Source: Paenimyroides aestuarii
GTDB taxonomy: Bacteria > Bacteroidota > Bacteroidia > Flavobacteriales > Flavobacteriaceae
Reading direction: 5' to 3'
Length of the DNA: 64,000 nt
Assembly (NCBI RefSeq): GCF_024628805.1
Contig: NZ_CP102382.1
Span: 1,612,001 to 1,676,000 of the forward strand
Shown one piece after another: positions 25,750-34,684 of the stretch. The position numbers and the translations under genes are program-made. A model generated the notes under the pieces. The model was given only the letters and a program-made list of their open reading frames with translations, was not told the DNA's origin and did no database searches. How positions within the stretch are numbered: the stretch's first letter is position 1; each line of letters starts with the position of its first letter.

Positions 25750-26519
25750 TGGATTTAAAGTTTGATTTAACTTTAGCAAGTAATTATACAAGCAAATCTC
25801 AAATCTCAAGAGTATTGACTGAAAGTTGGGTTAAAAAAAATTCTTTTTGCCCTAATTGCAATAATCCATATTTAGAACAATTTAGTAACAATTCACCTGT
25901 TGCAGATTTTTATTGCAAAAATTGCTCTCAAGAATATGAATTAAAAAGTAAAGATGGATTATTATCAAAAAAGATTGTTGATGGAGCTTATCACACAATG
26001 ATAAATCGTATTGAAGCAGATAACAATCCCAATTTTTTCTTTTTAACTTACGATAAATTAAACTGGAGTGTACGTGATTTTTTAATAATTCCTAAACACT
26101 ATTTTGTTCCTGATTTTATTGAAAAGAGAAAACCACTTTCTGAAAACGCAAGGAGAGCGGGTTGGACTGGTTGTAATATTTTATTAGATAAAATCCCTTC
26201 TTCTGGAAGAATTTTTCTCATTAAAAATTCAGAAATAATTGATAGAGATTTAGTTATAGAGAAATGGAAAGAAACAGAATTTTTAAAAAGTGTAAACCAG
26301 AAATCTCGAGGCTGGCTAATTGATATTTTAAATTGTGTTGATTTAATTCCGAATAGAAATTTTAGACTTGAAGATGTATATAAATTTGAAGCTGAATTGA
26401 AATTAAAATATCCAAATAATCACTTTATCAAAGATAAAATTAGACAGCAACTTCAAGTATTACGGGATAAAGGTGTTATCGAATTTGTTTCAAGAGGAAC
26501 TTATAAGAAAAAAAATTAA
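25749..26519 (+). CDS. dpnI: DpnI-like methyl-directed restriction endonuclease
   Basis: 256 residues, nearly the length of DpnI (254), colinear throughout with DpnI as I recall it. Zn-binding Cys34, Cys37, Cys56 and Cys59, PD-(D/E)xK catalytic Asp53, Glu64 and Lys66 (VADFYC then EYELKSK), the NNPNFFFLTY strand, RKPLSENARRAGWTGCNI with Trp139 (DpnI Trp138), and a winged-helix C-terminus (HFIKDKIRQQLQVLRDKGVI) that in DpnI reads methylated DNA. DpnI cuts GATC only when the adenine is methylated. Translated from an ATG overlapping the stop of the Dam-like methylase: a striking conflict, see findings. Confidence 0.9.
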   Translation: MDLKFDLTLASNYTSKSQISRVLTESWVKKNSFCPNCNNPYLEQFSNNSPVADFYCKNCSQEYELKSKDGLLSKKIVDGAYHTMINRIEADNNPNFFFLTYDKLNWSVRDFLIIPKHYFVPDFIEKRKPLSENARRAGWTGCNILLDKIPSSGRIFLIKNSEIIDRDLVIEKWKETEFLKSVNQKSRGWLIDILNCVDLIPNRNFRLEDVYKFEAELKLKYPNNHFIKDKIRQQLQVLRDKGVIEFVSRGTYKKKN

Positions 26520-26526
26520 ACCAAAC

Positions 26527-26853
26527 ATGATGATTTATACAGGCGAAAAAGCAAGTCAAATTCTTAAACAAAATTTAGAAAACAGAGAAAGCCATATTTG
26601 TAGTGGTTATTTTCTAGAAGGAGATGTTTGGATAGCATTTGATAATTATACCGAAGATTGTTGGGTTGAAGAATTTACTACTGAGGAAATGGCAATTTGT
26701 TGGATTGAAGATTTTTTTGAAATATCAGAAAAAGAAGATTTCAATGTACAAAAAATAGGCAATGATTTACTGTATATTCCGAATGAAGGACATTTACAAT
26801 ACTTTTCAAAAGACAATATTTACTATTCAAAATTTCATACGCTTTCTGCGTGA
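26527..26853 (+). CDS. hypothetical protein truncated by a dispersed repeat
   Basis: 108 residues from the ATG at 26527; an upstream TTG-initiated frame overlaps the nuclease gene and is less likely. Sequence MMIYTGEKASQILKQNLEN, then acidic and aromatic (DVWIAFDNYTEDCWVEEF, WIEDFFEISEKEDF). The last residues (FHTLSA and stop) are encoded at the edge of the GC-rich repeat, so the natural C-terminus may have been lost when that repeat arrived. The gap to the DpnI-like gene is 7 bp. Unknown role; possibly an accessory of the restriction island. Confidence 0.5.
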   Translation: MMIYTGEKASQILKQNLENRESHICSGYFLEGDVWIAFDNYTEDCWVEEFTTEEMAICWIEDFFEISEKEDFNVQKIGNDLLYIPNEGHLQYFSKDNIYYSKFHTLSA

Positions 26854-26930
26854 GGGATAGTAGCGAAAAGCCCACAGCGAGGAACGAGCGAGGACTTGTA
26901 GCGGATAGCCCGACCCGAAGGGACACGCCC
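26848..26930. repeat. GC-rich dispersed repeat GCGTGAGGG...CACGCCC
   Basis: An 83-bp block with far higher GC than its neighbours, containing AGCGAAAAGCCC, GAGGAACGAGCGAGG and GATAGCCCGACCCG. Sequences with these words occur, as I recall, in many flavobacterial intergenic regions. It begins exactly where the preceding ORF loses homology-like sequence and ends just before the headless nuclease frame, so it marks a junction. Confidence 0.6.
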
Positions 26931-27186
26931 AAAACTTTTTGCAGACAACAAACTTTCAATCTTATCAACTTCAAGAGGTGGTTATGTTATTGGAGAGTTT
27001 GAAACGTTTTGCGACTTCAACACAGACGAAATTGAAGTTTCGCCAATTGAATTTCCTACATTTTTAGAAAGTCTTGATTATCGTGATATAACAAGTGAAG
27101 CCACAGCTATCAACTGTGCTTTTGTATCAAAAATTCTTCACAATTTTACAGAAGAAGAAAATTTATTACCGACTGTTAGTGGACGA

Positions 27187-28053
27187 ATGAGTTCGTCTAC
27201 ATTTAACTTTGGTATTAACTCATCTAAAGGGTTATTTAATGTCAATGTAGGTAATTCACAGGTAGAAATTGATGGAGGTTATGAGGGAGACAATTCGTTA
27301 AATCTAATTGAAGCTAAAAATTATATCTCGGACGATTTTCTTGTAAGACAGCTTTATTATCCGTTTAAACTTTGGAGTAGTAAAATCCAAAAACAAGTTC
27401 GCCCAATATTTTTGACTTATTCAAATGGAGTTTTTCATTTAAGAGAATATGCGTTTTCTAACGTAAATCATTACAACTCTCTTGTCCTTGTCAGACACAG
27501 AAAATATGTTGTTCAGGAAGGCAGTTTTAACCTTGAAGCATTAGTCCAAATTATTGACACTACAAAAACTGTAAAAGAACCTGAAATTCCTTTTCCACAA
27601 GCTGATAGTTTTGAAAGGGTAATCAATCTTTGTGAACTTTTGAAGCAAAAAGAGTTTATTTCAAAAGAGGATATTACTCAAAACTATGACTTTGACGGAC
27701 GACAAACCGACTATTATTCTAACGCAGGAAAATATTTAGGATTAATTGCTACAGGGCGAGATCCATTAACAGGACAAACAGGTTGTTTCTTAACAACAAA
27801 AGGAAAGCAAGTTTTTAATTTAAACCTTATTGACAGACAAAAGGAATTTGTAAGACTAATTGTTTCTCACAAAGCATTTAAAGAAACATTGAAACTTTAT
27901 CTTGACAACGGAGAAATGCCAAACAAAGAAACGATCGTAGAAATAATGAAGCGCTACAAGTTGTATAATGTTGGTTCAGAATCGACATATTTCAGAAGAG
28001 CATCAACAATTATAGGTTGGACAAATTGGATTTTAAGTCAAACTGAAGAGTAA
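27187..28053 (+). CDS. PD-(D/E)XK restriction endonuclease, N-terminus lost
   Basis: 288 residues from the first available ATG. The frame is open back to 26902 through the repeat and reads restriction-enzyme-like residues from 26944 (DNKLSILSTSRGGYVIGEF), with no start codon, so the gene is headless. The remaining part holds VEIDGGYEG then LNLIEAKN (Asp29, Glu42, Lys44: a PD-(D/E)XK active site), VRQLYYPFKLW, and RPIFLTYSNGVFHLREYAF, followed by a C-terminal winged-helix-like domain (ELLKQKEFISKEDITQNYDF; STYFRRASTIIGWTNWI). Probably a type II enzyme of unknown specificity. Most likely a remnant of the island's older restriction partner. Confidence 0.7.
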   Translation: MSSSTFNFGINSSKGLFNVNVGNSQVEIDGGYEGDNSLNLIEAKNYISDDFLVRQLYYPFKLWSSKIQKQVRPIFLTYSNGVFHLREYAFSNVNHYNSLVLVRHRKYVVQEGSFNLEALVQIIDTTKTVKEPEIPFPQADSFERVINLCELLKQKEFISKEDITQNYDFDGRQTDYYSNAGKYLGLIATGRDPLTGQTGCFLTTKGKQVFNLNLIDRQKEFVRLIVSHKAFKETLKLYLDNGEMPNKETIVEIMKRYKLYNVGSESTYFRRASTIIGWTNWILSQTEE

Positions 28054-28300
28054 AAAAATACACCATAGTATAAGTGATTTAGTTAGATTAAGAGACTGAA
28101 GTGTTTCGGTTGGGTGTTTTATGTTTAATAGTTTATTGAAAAAAAATCAATATCGGAGTGCAAATTAAACAGACTTACGAAGTAAAACATTTAGATGAAG
28201 ACTTTTTTGTAGAGCAATAAAATCTCTTTTCTTTCTTCTTGATTCTGTTTTCCAATTCCCTTAAAAAAACGTACTTTTGATTATCAAAAAACAAAAAACA

Positions 28301-29656
28301 ATGCGCGTACATTTTATAGCAATAGGCGGCAGCGCCATGCACAATTTGGCTTTGGCTTTACACGATAAAGGCGATGTGGTTACAGGCAGCGATGATGCTA
28401 TTTTTGAACCATCGAAATCGCGTTTGCAGGCAAAAGGTTTACTTCCGGCAGCAGAAGGATGGTTTGCAGAAAAAATCACCAATGAAATTGATGCCGTAAT
28501 TTTGGGAATGCACGCAAAGGCAGATAATCCAGAATTGCTGAAAGCGCAAGAATTAGGATTGAAAATTTATTCGTATCCAGAATTTATTTTTGAACATTCA
28601 AAAAACAAAACCCGCGTGGTTATTGGTGGATCGCACGGAAAAACAACCATTACTTCCATGATTCTGCACGTGATGAACTATCACAATGTAGCAGTAGATT
28701 TTTTGGTTGGTGCACAGTTGGAAGGGTTTACCAATATGGTGCATTTAACCCAAGAAAATGATTTTATGGTGATTGAAGGCGATGAATACCTGTCATCACC
28801 CACCGATTTACGTCCGAAATTTCATTTGTATCAACCAAATATCGCCTTGATAAGCGGAATTGCGTGGGATCATATCAATGTGTTTCCAACGTTTGAAAAC
28901 TATGTAGAACAGTTTAAAATATTTATCGATAAAATCACCAACGGCGGCATTTTGGTTTATAACGAAGACGATGCGGTTGTAAAACAAATTGCCGAAGAAG
29001 CCGAAAAACCAATCCGCAAAATGCCTTATTCGTTACCAGAATACACCATTGACAACGGAATTACGTATTTAGAAACCTTAGACGGAGCCATGCCTATTGA
29101 AGTTTTTGGTGCACATAATTTAAGTAATTTAGCAGGTGCTAAATGGATTTGTCAAAATATGGGAATCGATGAAGCGGAGTTTTACGAAGCCATTGCATCG
29201 TTCAAAGGAGCCAGCAAACGATTAGAAAAAATTGCTGCAACAGAAACCGCAGTTGCTTATAAAGATTTTGCACATTCGCCAAGTAAAGTGTCGGCAACTA
29301 CACAGGCGGTTAAAAAGCAATATCCCAACAAAAAGTTAGTTGCATGTTTAGAACTGCATACATACAGCAGTTTAAACGCCCAGTTTTTAACGGAATATCA
29401 AGGTGCGTTAGATGCTGCCGATGTGGCGGTGGTGTTTTATTCGCCCGATGCGGTTGCTATTAAAAAGTTGGAAGAAGTAACAAAAGAACAGATTGAACAA
29501 GCGTTTAATCGTGAAAATTTAATTGTTTACACCAATCCCCAAGCGTTTAAATCGTTTTTATTGGTACAAGATTTCACCGATTCGGTTTTATTATTGATGA
29601 GTTCCGGCAATTACGGCGGACTGAATTTTGATGAAGTTCAAAGTATTATAGAATAA
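28301..29656 (+). CDS. mpl: UDP-N-acetylmuramate:L-Ala-gamma-D-Glu-meso-Dap ligase
   Basis: 451 residues from ATG at 28301, excluding the upstream in-frame start at 28277. A Mur-ligase family enzyme that recycles the peptidoglycan tripeptide onto UDP-MurNAc. Rossmann-like N-terminal HFIAIGGSAMHNLALAL (UDP-MurNAc binding), ATP-binding P-loop GGSHGKTT at 109-116, central EGDEYLSSPTDLRPK (with the EGDEY that distinguishes Mpl from MurC), and C-terminal domain with AYKDFAHSPSKV and LELHTYSSLN. Length and order match Mpl. Flanked by terminators; monocistronic. Confidence 0.92.
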   Translation: MRVHFIAIGGSAMHNLALALHDKGDVVTGSDDAIFEPSKSRLQAKGLLPAAEGWFAEKITNEIDAVILGMHAKADNPELLKAQELGLKIYSYPEFIFEHSKNKTRVVIGGSHGKTTITSMILHVMNYHNVAVDFLVGAQLEGFTNMVHLTQENDFMVIEGDEYLSSPTDLRPKFHLYQPNIALISGIAWDHINVFPTFENYVEQFKIFIDKITNGGILVYNEDDAVVKQIAEEAEKPIRKMPYSLPEYTIDNGITYLETLDGAMPIEVFGAHNLSNLAGAKWICQNMGIDEAEFYEAIASFKGASKRLEKIAATETAVAYKDFAHSPSKVSATTQAVKKQYPNKKLVACLELHTYSSLNAQFLTEYQGALDAADVAVVFYSPDAVAIKKLEEVTKEQIEQAFNRENLIVYTNPQAFKSFLLVQDFTDSVLLLMSSGNYGGLNFDEVQSIIE

Positions 29657-29683
29657 TTTAAAGAGACTTTATAATTATAATTT

Positions 29684-29720
29684 ATCCTACAAGGTTTTTA
29701 AAAGCTTTGTAGGATTTTTT
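29684..29720 (+). terminator. terminator after mpl
   Basis: ATCCTACAA pairs with TTGTAGGAT around an A/T loop and is followed by a T6 run. Confidence 0.75.
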
Positions 29721-29753
29721 GTTTGAATAAATAAGAGCATACCAACAATTTAG

Positions 29754-29761
29754 TATATTCG
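29754..29761 (+). promoter_or_regulatory. -7-like box TATATTCG
   Basis: TATATTCG agrees with TAnnTTTG at all but one fixed base, 14 bp before the start of the following membrane protein gene. Confidence 0.4.
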
Positions 29762-29775
29762 TAAAAAGTGATTTT

Positions 29776-30411
29776 ATGAGAGCGTATGCTGAAGAAGGTT
29801 TAAGTATTGTTGAGGTTCTGCCCAAACCACCAAATAAATTCTATGTTTTTGTTAATAAAGGACTATATGTAGTAATTTTAATTCCAATAATTGCTTTACT
29901 CTTTCACAAATATCTTCCGGATTTTGTTGCAATCTTCCTTGGAATCTTTCTTTTTGTATATATCCTATTTTATTTTTTTTATATTCAAATAGGTAATTTG
30001 TATAGAAGTGAAAACATAGCCTATCAAGTAATTGGAAAAATACATTTTCATAATGATTTTTTAGAAATCATGAACAATCGAATTGAATTTTCTGAATTTA
30101 GATCAATAGAAATTATTTGTTACGATTTTGAAGATAGAAGAAGACCAAGTAATACTTTATATGATCCTTTATATTCTTTAGGAATCAATAATTTTTTGAC
30201 TGTTTATTTTAAAGATGGAACAGTTACTAAATATCAATTTAAACTATTGAACGAAATTCACATGTTTTCTTTTAGAAAAGAATTAATTCACTATTATAAA
30301 TTGGGATTAATTCGTGAATTGAATCTTCATGATATTCTAGGTAATCATAGTTTTGAAAGCAAAAGTGATTTTAGAAAACATAATCCAAAATACAACAATT
30401 ACCCCTCATAA
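29776..30411 (+). CDS. membrane protein of unknown function with PH-like part
   Basis: 211 residues. Two membrane helices at about 29-46 (NKGLYVVILIPIIALLFH) and 52-73 (FVAIFLGIFLFVYILFYFFY) are followed by a cytoplasmic beta-rich portion (YQVIGKIHFHNDFLEIMNNR, FRSIEIICYDFED, FLTVYFKDGTVTKYQFKLL) ending in a helix. The layout resembles bacterial PH-domain membrane proteins (bPH family). It is convergent with the DUF1287 gene and overlaps its 3' end by 13 bp. Function unknown. Confidence 0.55.
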   Translation: MRAYAEEGLSIVEVLPKPPNKFYVFVNKGLYVVILIPIIALLFHKYLPDFVAIFLGIFLFVYILFYFFYIQIGNLYRSENIAYQVIGKIHFHNDFLEIMNNRIEFSEFRSIEIICYDFEDRRRPSNTLYDPLYSLGINNFLTVYFKDGTVTKYQFKLLNEIHMFSFRKELIHYYKLGLIRELNLHDILGNHSFESKSDFRKHNPKYNNYPS

Positions 30412-31055
30412 ACAAAATGACCCACAATGGTGTATTTAAACAAACAATCTTCCAATACCTGTCCGCCGCCCACGTTGTGAACAATCAATCGGCGTTTACC
30501 GTCTTTAGAAAGTTGGTTGGTCACAATGCCAATATGTGGCAGCTTATCGTTAATCATCCACGTGACAATAGCTCCCGTTTTATAATCATCAGGGTTTTGC
30601 GTTACTTGTAGTTTCTTTCCTTTTCTACTGAAAAAAGTTTCTAAATTAGGCACGCGTCTATGATCAATATTGGTATCGGTTTTTGTTGCTCCCCAATTTT
30701 TCGGATAGATGCTAAAATTAGCGCGCATATCTTCATGCACCTCTTTTTGTAAATCGATGCCTAATTTTCTGTACGATCGAATCACCACATCGGTACAAAC
30801 TCCGGTTTTTGCAGGGACATCACCATTTGGATAGTCAATAGCAACATAATCGGGTGTGTATCGAACCGAAGCATCAATGATAGAAAGGGCTTTTTCAGAT
30901 AGTTTTTTTCTGAAATCAGAAACATCATCGGTAATGGTATCTTTCTGTGTGGTGGTTTCATCAGAAGAAACTAAAGCAGCATTAAAACTTTCCTGACTTT
31001 TCAAAGTGCACGAACTAAATCCAACTAAAATCAAAAAAAATAAAAATACTTTCAT
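30399..31055 (-). CDS. DUF1287 lipoprotein
   Basis: 219 residues from ATG at 31055 (MKVFLFFLILVGFSSCTLK, a clear lipobox). The mature part has the DUF1287 hallmark: YPNGDVPAKTGVCTDVVIRSY, IYPKNWGATKTDTNIDHRRV, IVTWMINDKLPHIGIVTNQL and IVHNVGGGQVLEDCLF, with Cys, His and Asn resembling NlpC/P60-like peptidases. Exact substrate unknown; YiiX-like or murein-associated roles are plausible. Convergent with the upstream gene; divergent from radC with only 27 bp between starts. Confidence 0.82.
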   Translation of the reverse strand: MKVFLFFLILVGFSSCTLKSQESFNAALVSSDETTTQKDTITDDVSDFRKKLSEKALSIIDASVRYTPDYVAIDYPNGDVPAKTGVCTDVVIRSYRKLGIDLQKEVHEDMRANFSIYPKNWGATKTDTNIDHRRVPNLETFFSRKGKKLQVTQNPDDYKTGAIVTWMINDKLPHIGIVTNQLSKDGKRRLIVHNVGGGQVLEDCLFKYTIVGHFVYEG

Positions 31056-31082
31056 ATATTTATAAGCGTTAATTATTTGGGC

Positions 31083-31781
31083 ATGAGTAACGAAGATAAA
31101 CATTTCTCTATAAAAAATTGGAGCGAAGACGATCAACCACGCGAAAAATTATTGTATAAAGGCAAAAATGCATTGAGCGATGCCGAATTGATTGCTATTT
31201 TGATAGGATCGGGCAGTCGCAATGAAAGCGCTGTGGATTTGTGTAAACGCATTTTGCAGCAAAACAACAATCAATTGCATCAACTTCAAAAGCAAAGCAT
31301 TCAACAATTAATGCAGTTTAAAGGCATTGGCGAGGCAAAGGCAATCACCATTGTAGCGGCATTGGAACTGGCAAAACGATTGCAAATTTCAGAAACAAAA
31401 CAGCTTACCAAAATTGGCAGTGCCGGCGATGTGTGTAAACTCATGCAACCCATTATTGGCGATTTGCCACACGAGGAGTTTTGGGTTTTATTGCTCAATA
31501 ACAGCAACAAAGTGATTTATAAACTGCAACTAAGCAAGGGCGGACTCACTCAAACTGTAGTTGACATTCGTTTAATTTTCAAAACCGCTTTAGAGTATTT
31601 AGCTACTTCTATCATTATTGTGCACAACCATCCATCGGGACAATTAACGCCCAGTACAGCAGATAAAGACATTACTCAAAAAATAAAATTGGCGGGAAAA
31701 AGTTTAGACATTCAGCTTTTAGATCATTTAATCATCACCCAAAACGGTTATTTTAGTTTTGCCGATGATGATTTGTTGTAA
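31083..31781 (+). CDS. radC: RadC-family JAB/MPN domain protein
   Basis: 232 residues from ATG at 31083 (a TTG at 31077 is less likely). N-terminal UPF0758 helix-hairpin-helix-like part (PREKLLYKGKNALSDAELIA, QFKGIGEAKAITIVAALELA) and C-terminal JAB domain with the JAMM-type zinc motif HNHPSGQLTPSTADKD, preceded by a WVLLLNNSNKV strand. RadC family members are annotated as DNA repair proteins, though an enzymatic role in repair is not established. Closely spaced and divergent from the DUF1287 gene, so the two share a short promoter region. Confidence 0.92.
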   Translation: MSNEDKHFSIKNWSEDDQPREKLLYKGKNALSDAELIAILIGSGSRNESAVDLCKRILQQNNNQLHQLQKQSIQQLMQFKGIGEAKAITIVAALELAKRLQISETKQLTKIGSAGDVCKLMQPIIGDLPHEEFWVLLLNNSNKVIYKLQLSKGGLTQTVVDIRLIFKTALEYLATSIIIVHNHPSGQLTPSTADKDITQKIKLAGKSLDIQLLDHLIITQNGYFSFADDDLL

Positions 31782-31831
31782 AAAATAAAAACATATCGTG
31801 CAGGCAAATTTTAAGGGCAATATACTACGAG

Positions 31832-33724
31832 TTATGTTTGCACTTCTTCTTTTAGTTGACCAATATAAAAAGACGGCGAAATGCCCGTGCATTTAAGAAA
31901 AGCGTTTGAAAAACTTCTACTGCTTGGAAAACCCAATAATTTAGCAATGTGACTGATTTTATAATGAATCCATTGCGGATTGGTCTCAAATTGTGCCAGC
32001 AAATAATCAATACGCAATTGGTTCACATAATCTGTAAAAGTTTTTCCTTTACTTGCATTGATATAACTTGAAAGATAGCTTCGGTTGGTTTCAAACAAAA
32101 CGGCCAATTGATTTAAATTTACATTTGGGTCCAAAAAACCTTGATTTTCTTCAAAAACTTCTAAATACTGCGTGATACTTTCCCACGCCTTATTGCTTGC
32201 TCCGGTAACAGTTGAGCGTTCGTTTTTCTTAGAAATGCTATTTATTTCTTTTTCAGTGGGTTGTGAAATTTCAGGCGTTGCAGTCAATGCGTCTGTAGAA
32301 GCAGGGACTTCTGCTTCCTTAACTTCTTCTTGAGCGTTCAAATCCACTGTTGTAGAAGCTTCTGGTACATTAGTTGGAATATCTGAAACAACAAGTGTTG
32401 GTTTTACAATTTCTGTAAGTTGCGTTTTTTCTTCCGCTTTTGCGTTTTTGCGTTGGGCAACCAGTTCGTTGTATCTTTTAGAATATTCTTTCTTTTTGAG
32501 GTAGTTCCATAGCAGTGCCACAGCAAATCCTATTAAAAGAAGCGATCCACCCACAATAGCTGCTGTAAATAATCGGCTTTTGGTTTGCAATGAATATTCC
32601 AAACGCGCTTTTTCGCTTTCTAAATGTTTAATATCGAGCTGCTTGTGCAAAGCGGTACTTAAAAAACGGTATTCGTTCTGCAAAAACACGGTCACCTTTA
32701 GCAATTGATTGGTGTAATACAACTGTTTCTCTTCATTCTTTTGCTGTTTGTAATAATCCATTAAATAAGTATAGGCCTCTTTCGTTTCCAAGTTTGCATA
32801 GTTTTTTTCCTGAAAAAAGGCATCCACTTTATTAAAATACGCAATTGCATCTTCTTTTTTGTCCAATTTCCAATAGTTTACACCCATATAATAATACGCA
32901 ATACTTTCGTTGGCATAATCTTCATTCGTTTTAATTTCGGGTAAAGCACTTTTAAACGTGGCAATACTTTTTTGGTAGTCGTTTAAAAAGTGCAGGTTTA
33001 AAGCATATACGTAATTGATATAAGCTTTCTCAAAATTTTGTTCATCGGGTGTAATTTTAGGGAGTTGCGAAAAACCTTTATCAATAAGTTCATTGCTATA
33101 CGAATAGTTTTTTAAATAGGTATGGGTGAGCGCTTCATACCGAATCGAATTCATGAAGCCTAACTGATATTTGTAGCTGCTAGAACCATCAAAAAACATA
33201 CGGGCTTTTTCAAAATACCCCAAAGCATCTTCATATTGCTGCAAATAAAAATAGGTTTGCCCAACAGCATAGAGGGATCGGTGGTATTCGTATGCGTGTT
33301 TTTTTTGATCAATTAGCTGCAACGCTTTTAATTCGTATGCTAAAGATTGTTGGTAATTTTTCTCGATATAAAAAACGGTTGAACGTATTTGATAGGTATC
33401 AATAAGATGTAAAGGTTCATTAATTTTTAAAGCTTGTTGGGTTAAACTATCGGTAAAAAGATGCATCACTTTCGGATCATCGGTAGTAAAAACAAAGTGC
33501 TTGTACGCATTAAATAAATGCTCGGTATTTTGCGAAGCCTTCCCTTTTTTTATGTAAGCATGTAACCAATTGTAATAAGTAACCGAATCTTTTTTAGTAA
33601 GCACATTTAGTTTTTCGCGCATCTCATTTAACGAATGATGGGCGATATTTTTTTTGGTATCAGATTGGGCAGTGGCACAAAATGACACTGTAAATAGATA
33701 AAAAAGCAGGTGTAAAAAGCGCAT
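31832..33724 (-). CDS. TPR-membrane-AraC transcriptional regulator
   Basis: 630 residues. Residues 1-19 form a signal (MRFLHLLFYLFTVSFCATAQ), about 50-370 are TPR units (YHRSLYAVGQTYFYLQQYED, SIAYYYMGVNYWKLDKKEDA), one membrane helix (LFTAAIVGGSLLLIGFAVAL, about 395-415) and a long Glu/Thr/Pro-rich cytoplasmic linker. The C-terminal AraC helix-turn-helix reads NLNQLAVLFETNRSYLSSYI and ISHIAKLLGFPSSRSFSNAF. The arrangement predicts a periplasmic TPR sensor that signals directly to a DNA-binding domain in one polypeptide, a form common in Bacteroidota. The nearby divergent lipoprotein gene is a candidate target. Confidence 0.85.
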   Translation of the reverse strand: MRFLHLLFYLFTVSFCATAQSDTKKNIAHHSLNEMREKLNVLTKKDSVTYYNWLHAYIKKGKASQNTEHLFNAYKHFVFTTDDPKVMHLFTDSLTQQALKINEPLHLIDTYQIRSTVFYIEKNYQQSLAYELKALQLIDQKKHAYEYHRSLYAVGQTYFYLQQYEDALGYFEKARMFFDGSSSYKYQLGFMNSIRYEALTHTYLKNYSYSNELIDKGFSQLPKITPDEQNFEKAYINYVYALNLHFLNDYQKSIATFKSALPEIKTNEDYANESIAYYYMGVNYWKLDKKEDAIAYFNKVDAFFQEKNYANLETKEAYTYLMDYYKQQKNEEKQLYYTNQLLKVTVFLQNEYRFLSTALHKQLDIKHLESEKARLEYSLQTKSRLFTAAIVGGSLLLIGFAVALLWNYLKKKEYSKRYNELVAQRKNAKAEEKTQLTEIVKPTLVVSDIPTNVPEASTTVDLNAQEEVKEAEVPASTDALTATPEISQPTEKEINSISKKNERSTVTGASNKAWESITQYLEVFEENQGFLDPNVNLNQLAVLFETNRSYLSSYINASKGKTFTDYVNQLRIDYLLAQFETNPQWIHYKISHIAKLLGFPSSRSFSNAFLKCTGISPSFYIGQLKEEVQT

Positions 33725-33939
33725 TTTTCAGGTATATGGGATTGGTTTATCCAAATGTACAACTTTTTTTTTGAAACATAAAACCTTGTTAATTAATGGT
33801 TTTTACGATTTTGCAACTGCATTTTGATCAAAGTGCACAACAACTTTTTGCACATACGAAACCATGGGTGTACATTTGATTACTTCCTACCACGTACAAA
33901 ATCAACCCAACTATAAATCATTTTTAAAAACTATATATT

Positions 33940-34566
33940 ATGAATAAAATTACCCACCTTTTTTATTTTGTTTTTTTAATCTGCATCGCAGCATGTTCGT
34001 TTACTGACGAAGAACAATTTGTCAATCCATCAATAGTGGTAAACAACAATCATACAGCAAAACCTGCACGTACCGATTGGGCATTTATTGCCGGACAATT
34101 GGTGCAAAGCTATACCAATAATTATAGTACCACGAGTAACAGTACCCTAGCTGAAAAAATAGTGCGGTTAGATTCGGCTTCTATGCAAGTGGTACTTTAT
34201 AACGATTTAAAACCATTAAACTTTTCTGCACCAACCACTAGCGAAGCACAAGTATTTTTAACAAACTATGAAACAGCGTACAATAATTTAGATGTTTCGG
34301 TAACTATGAAAAGTTATTTAACAGCCTTTTTACAAGAAAACCCCAACTATGATATACTTTTAACCACCATAGAACGTGATATTTTGTTAACGCTCACCGA
34401 AAAAAAGCAACTGCGGTTTATTGCAATGTGGCTAGTTGATACCACAACTCCTCCTGAAGTAGATATTTGGAAAAAGAGAAAAATTTTAGCTGCTGTAAAA
34501 GGTTTTGAGCAAAGCACAGCAAATGCATTGTTTAATGTGGCTTTAGTAGAAATAGCAAAAAATTAA
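33940..34566 (+). CDS. lipoprotein of unknown function
   Basis: 208 residues. MNKITHLFYFVFLICIAACS carries a lipobox with Cys19. The mature part is mostly helical with Thr/Asn-rich stretches (SYTNNYSTTSNSTLAEKIV, EAQVFLTNYETAYNN). No homologue recognised. Divergent from the AraC regulator (215-bp gap) and followed at 118 bp by an HU-like gene, so either joint transcription or independence is possible. Confidence 0.6.
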   Translation: MNKITHLFYFVFLICIAACSFTDEEQFVNPSIVVNNNHTAKPARTDWAFIAGQLVQSYTNNYSTTSNSTLAEKIVRLDSASMQVVLYNDLKPLNFSAPTTSEAQVFLTNYETAYNNLDVSVTMKSYLTAFLQENPNYDILLTTIERDILLTLTEKKQLRFIAMWLVDTTTPPEVDIWKKRKILAAVKGFEQSTANALFNVALVEIAKN

Positions 34567-34684
34567 AAGAAAAGCGAAAAAGAAAATCCCTAATTATTTG
34601 CCCTTTCCCACATGCAGCACCTCTGCGTGTGGGTTCTTAAAAATTTAAAAACACAAAATATAAACCCTTTAAAACAAATAAATT

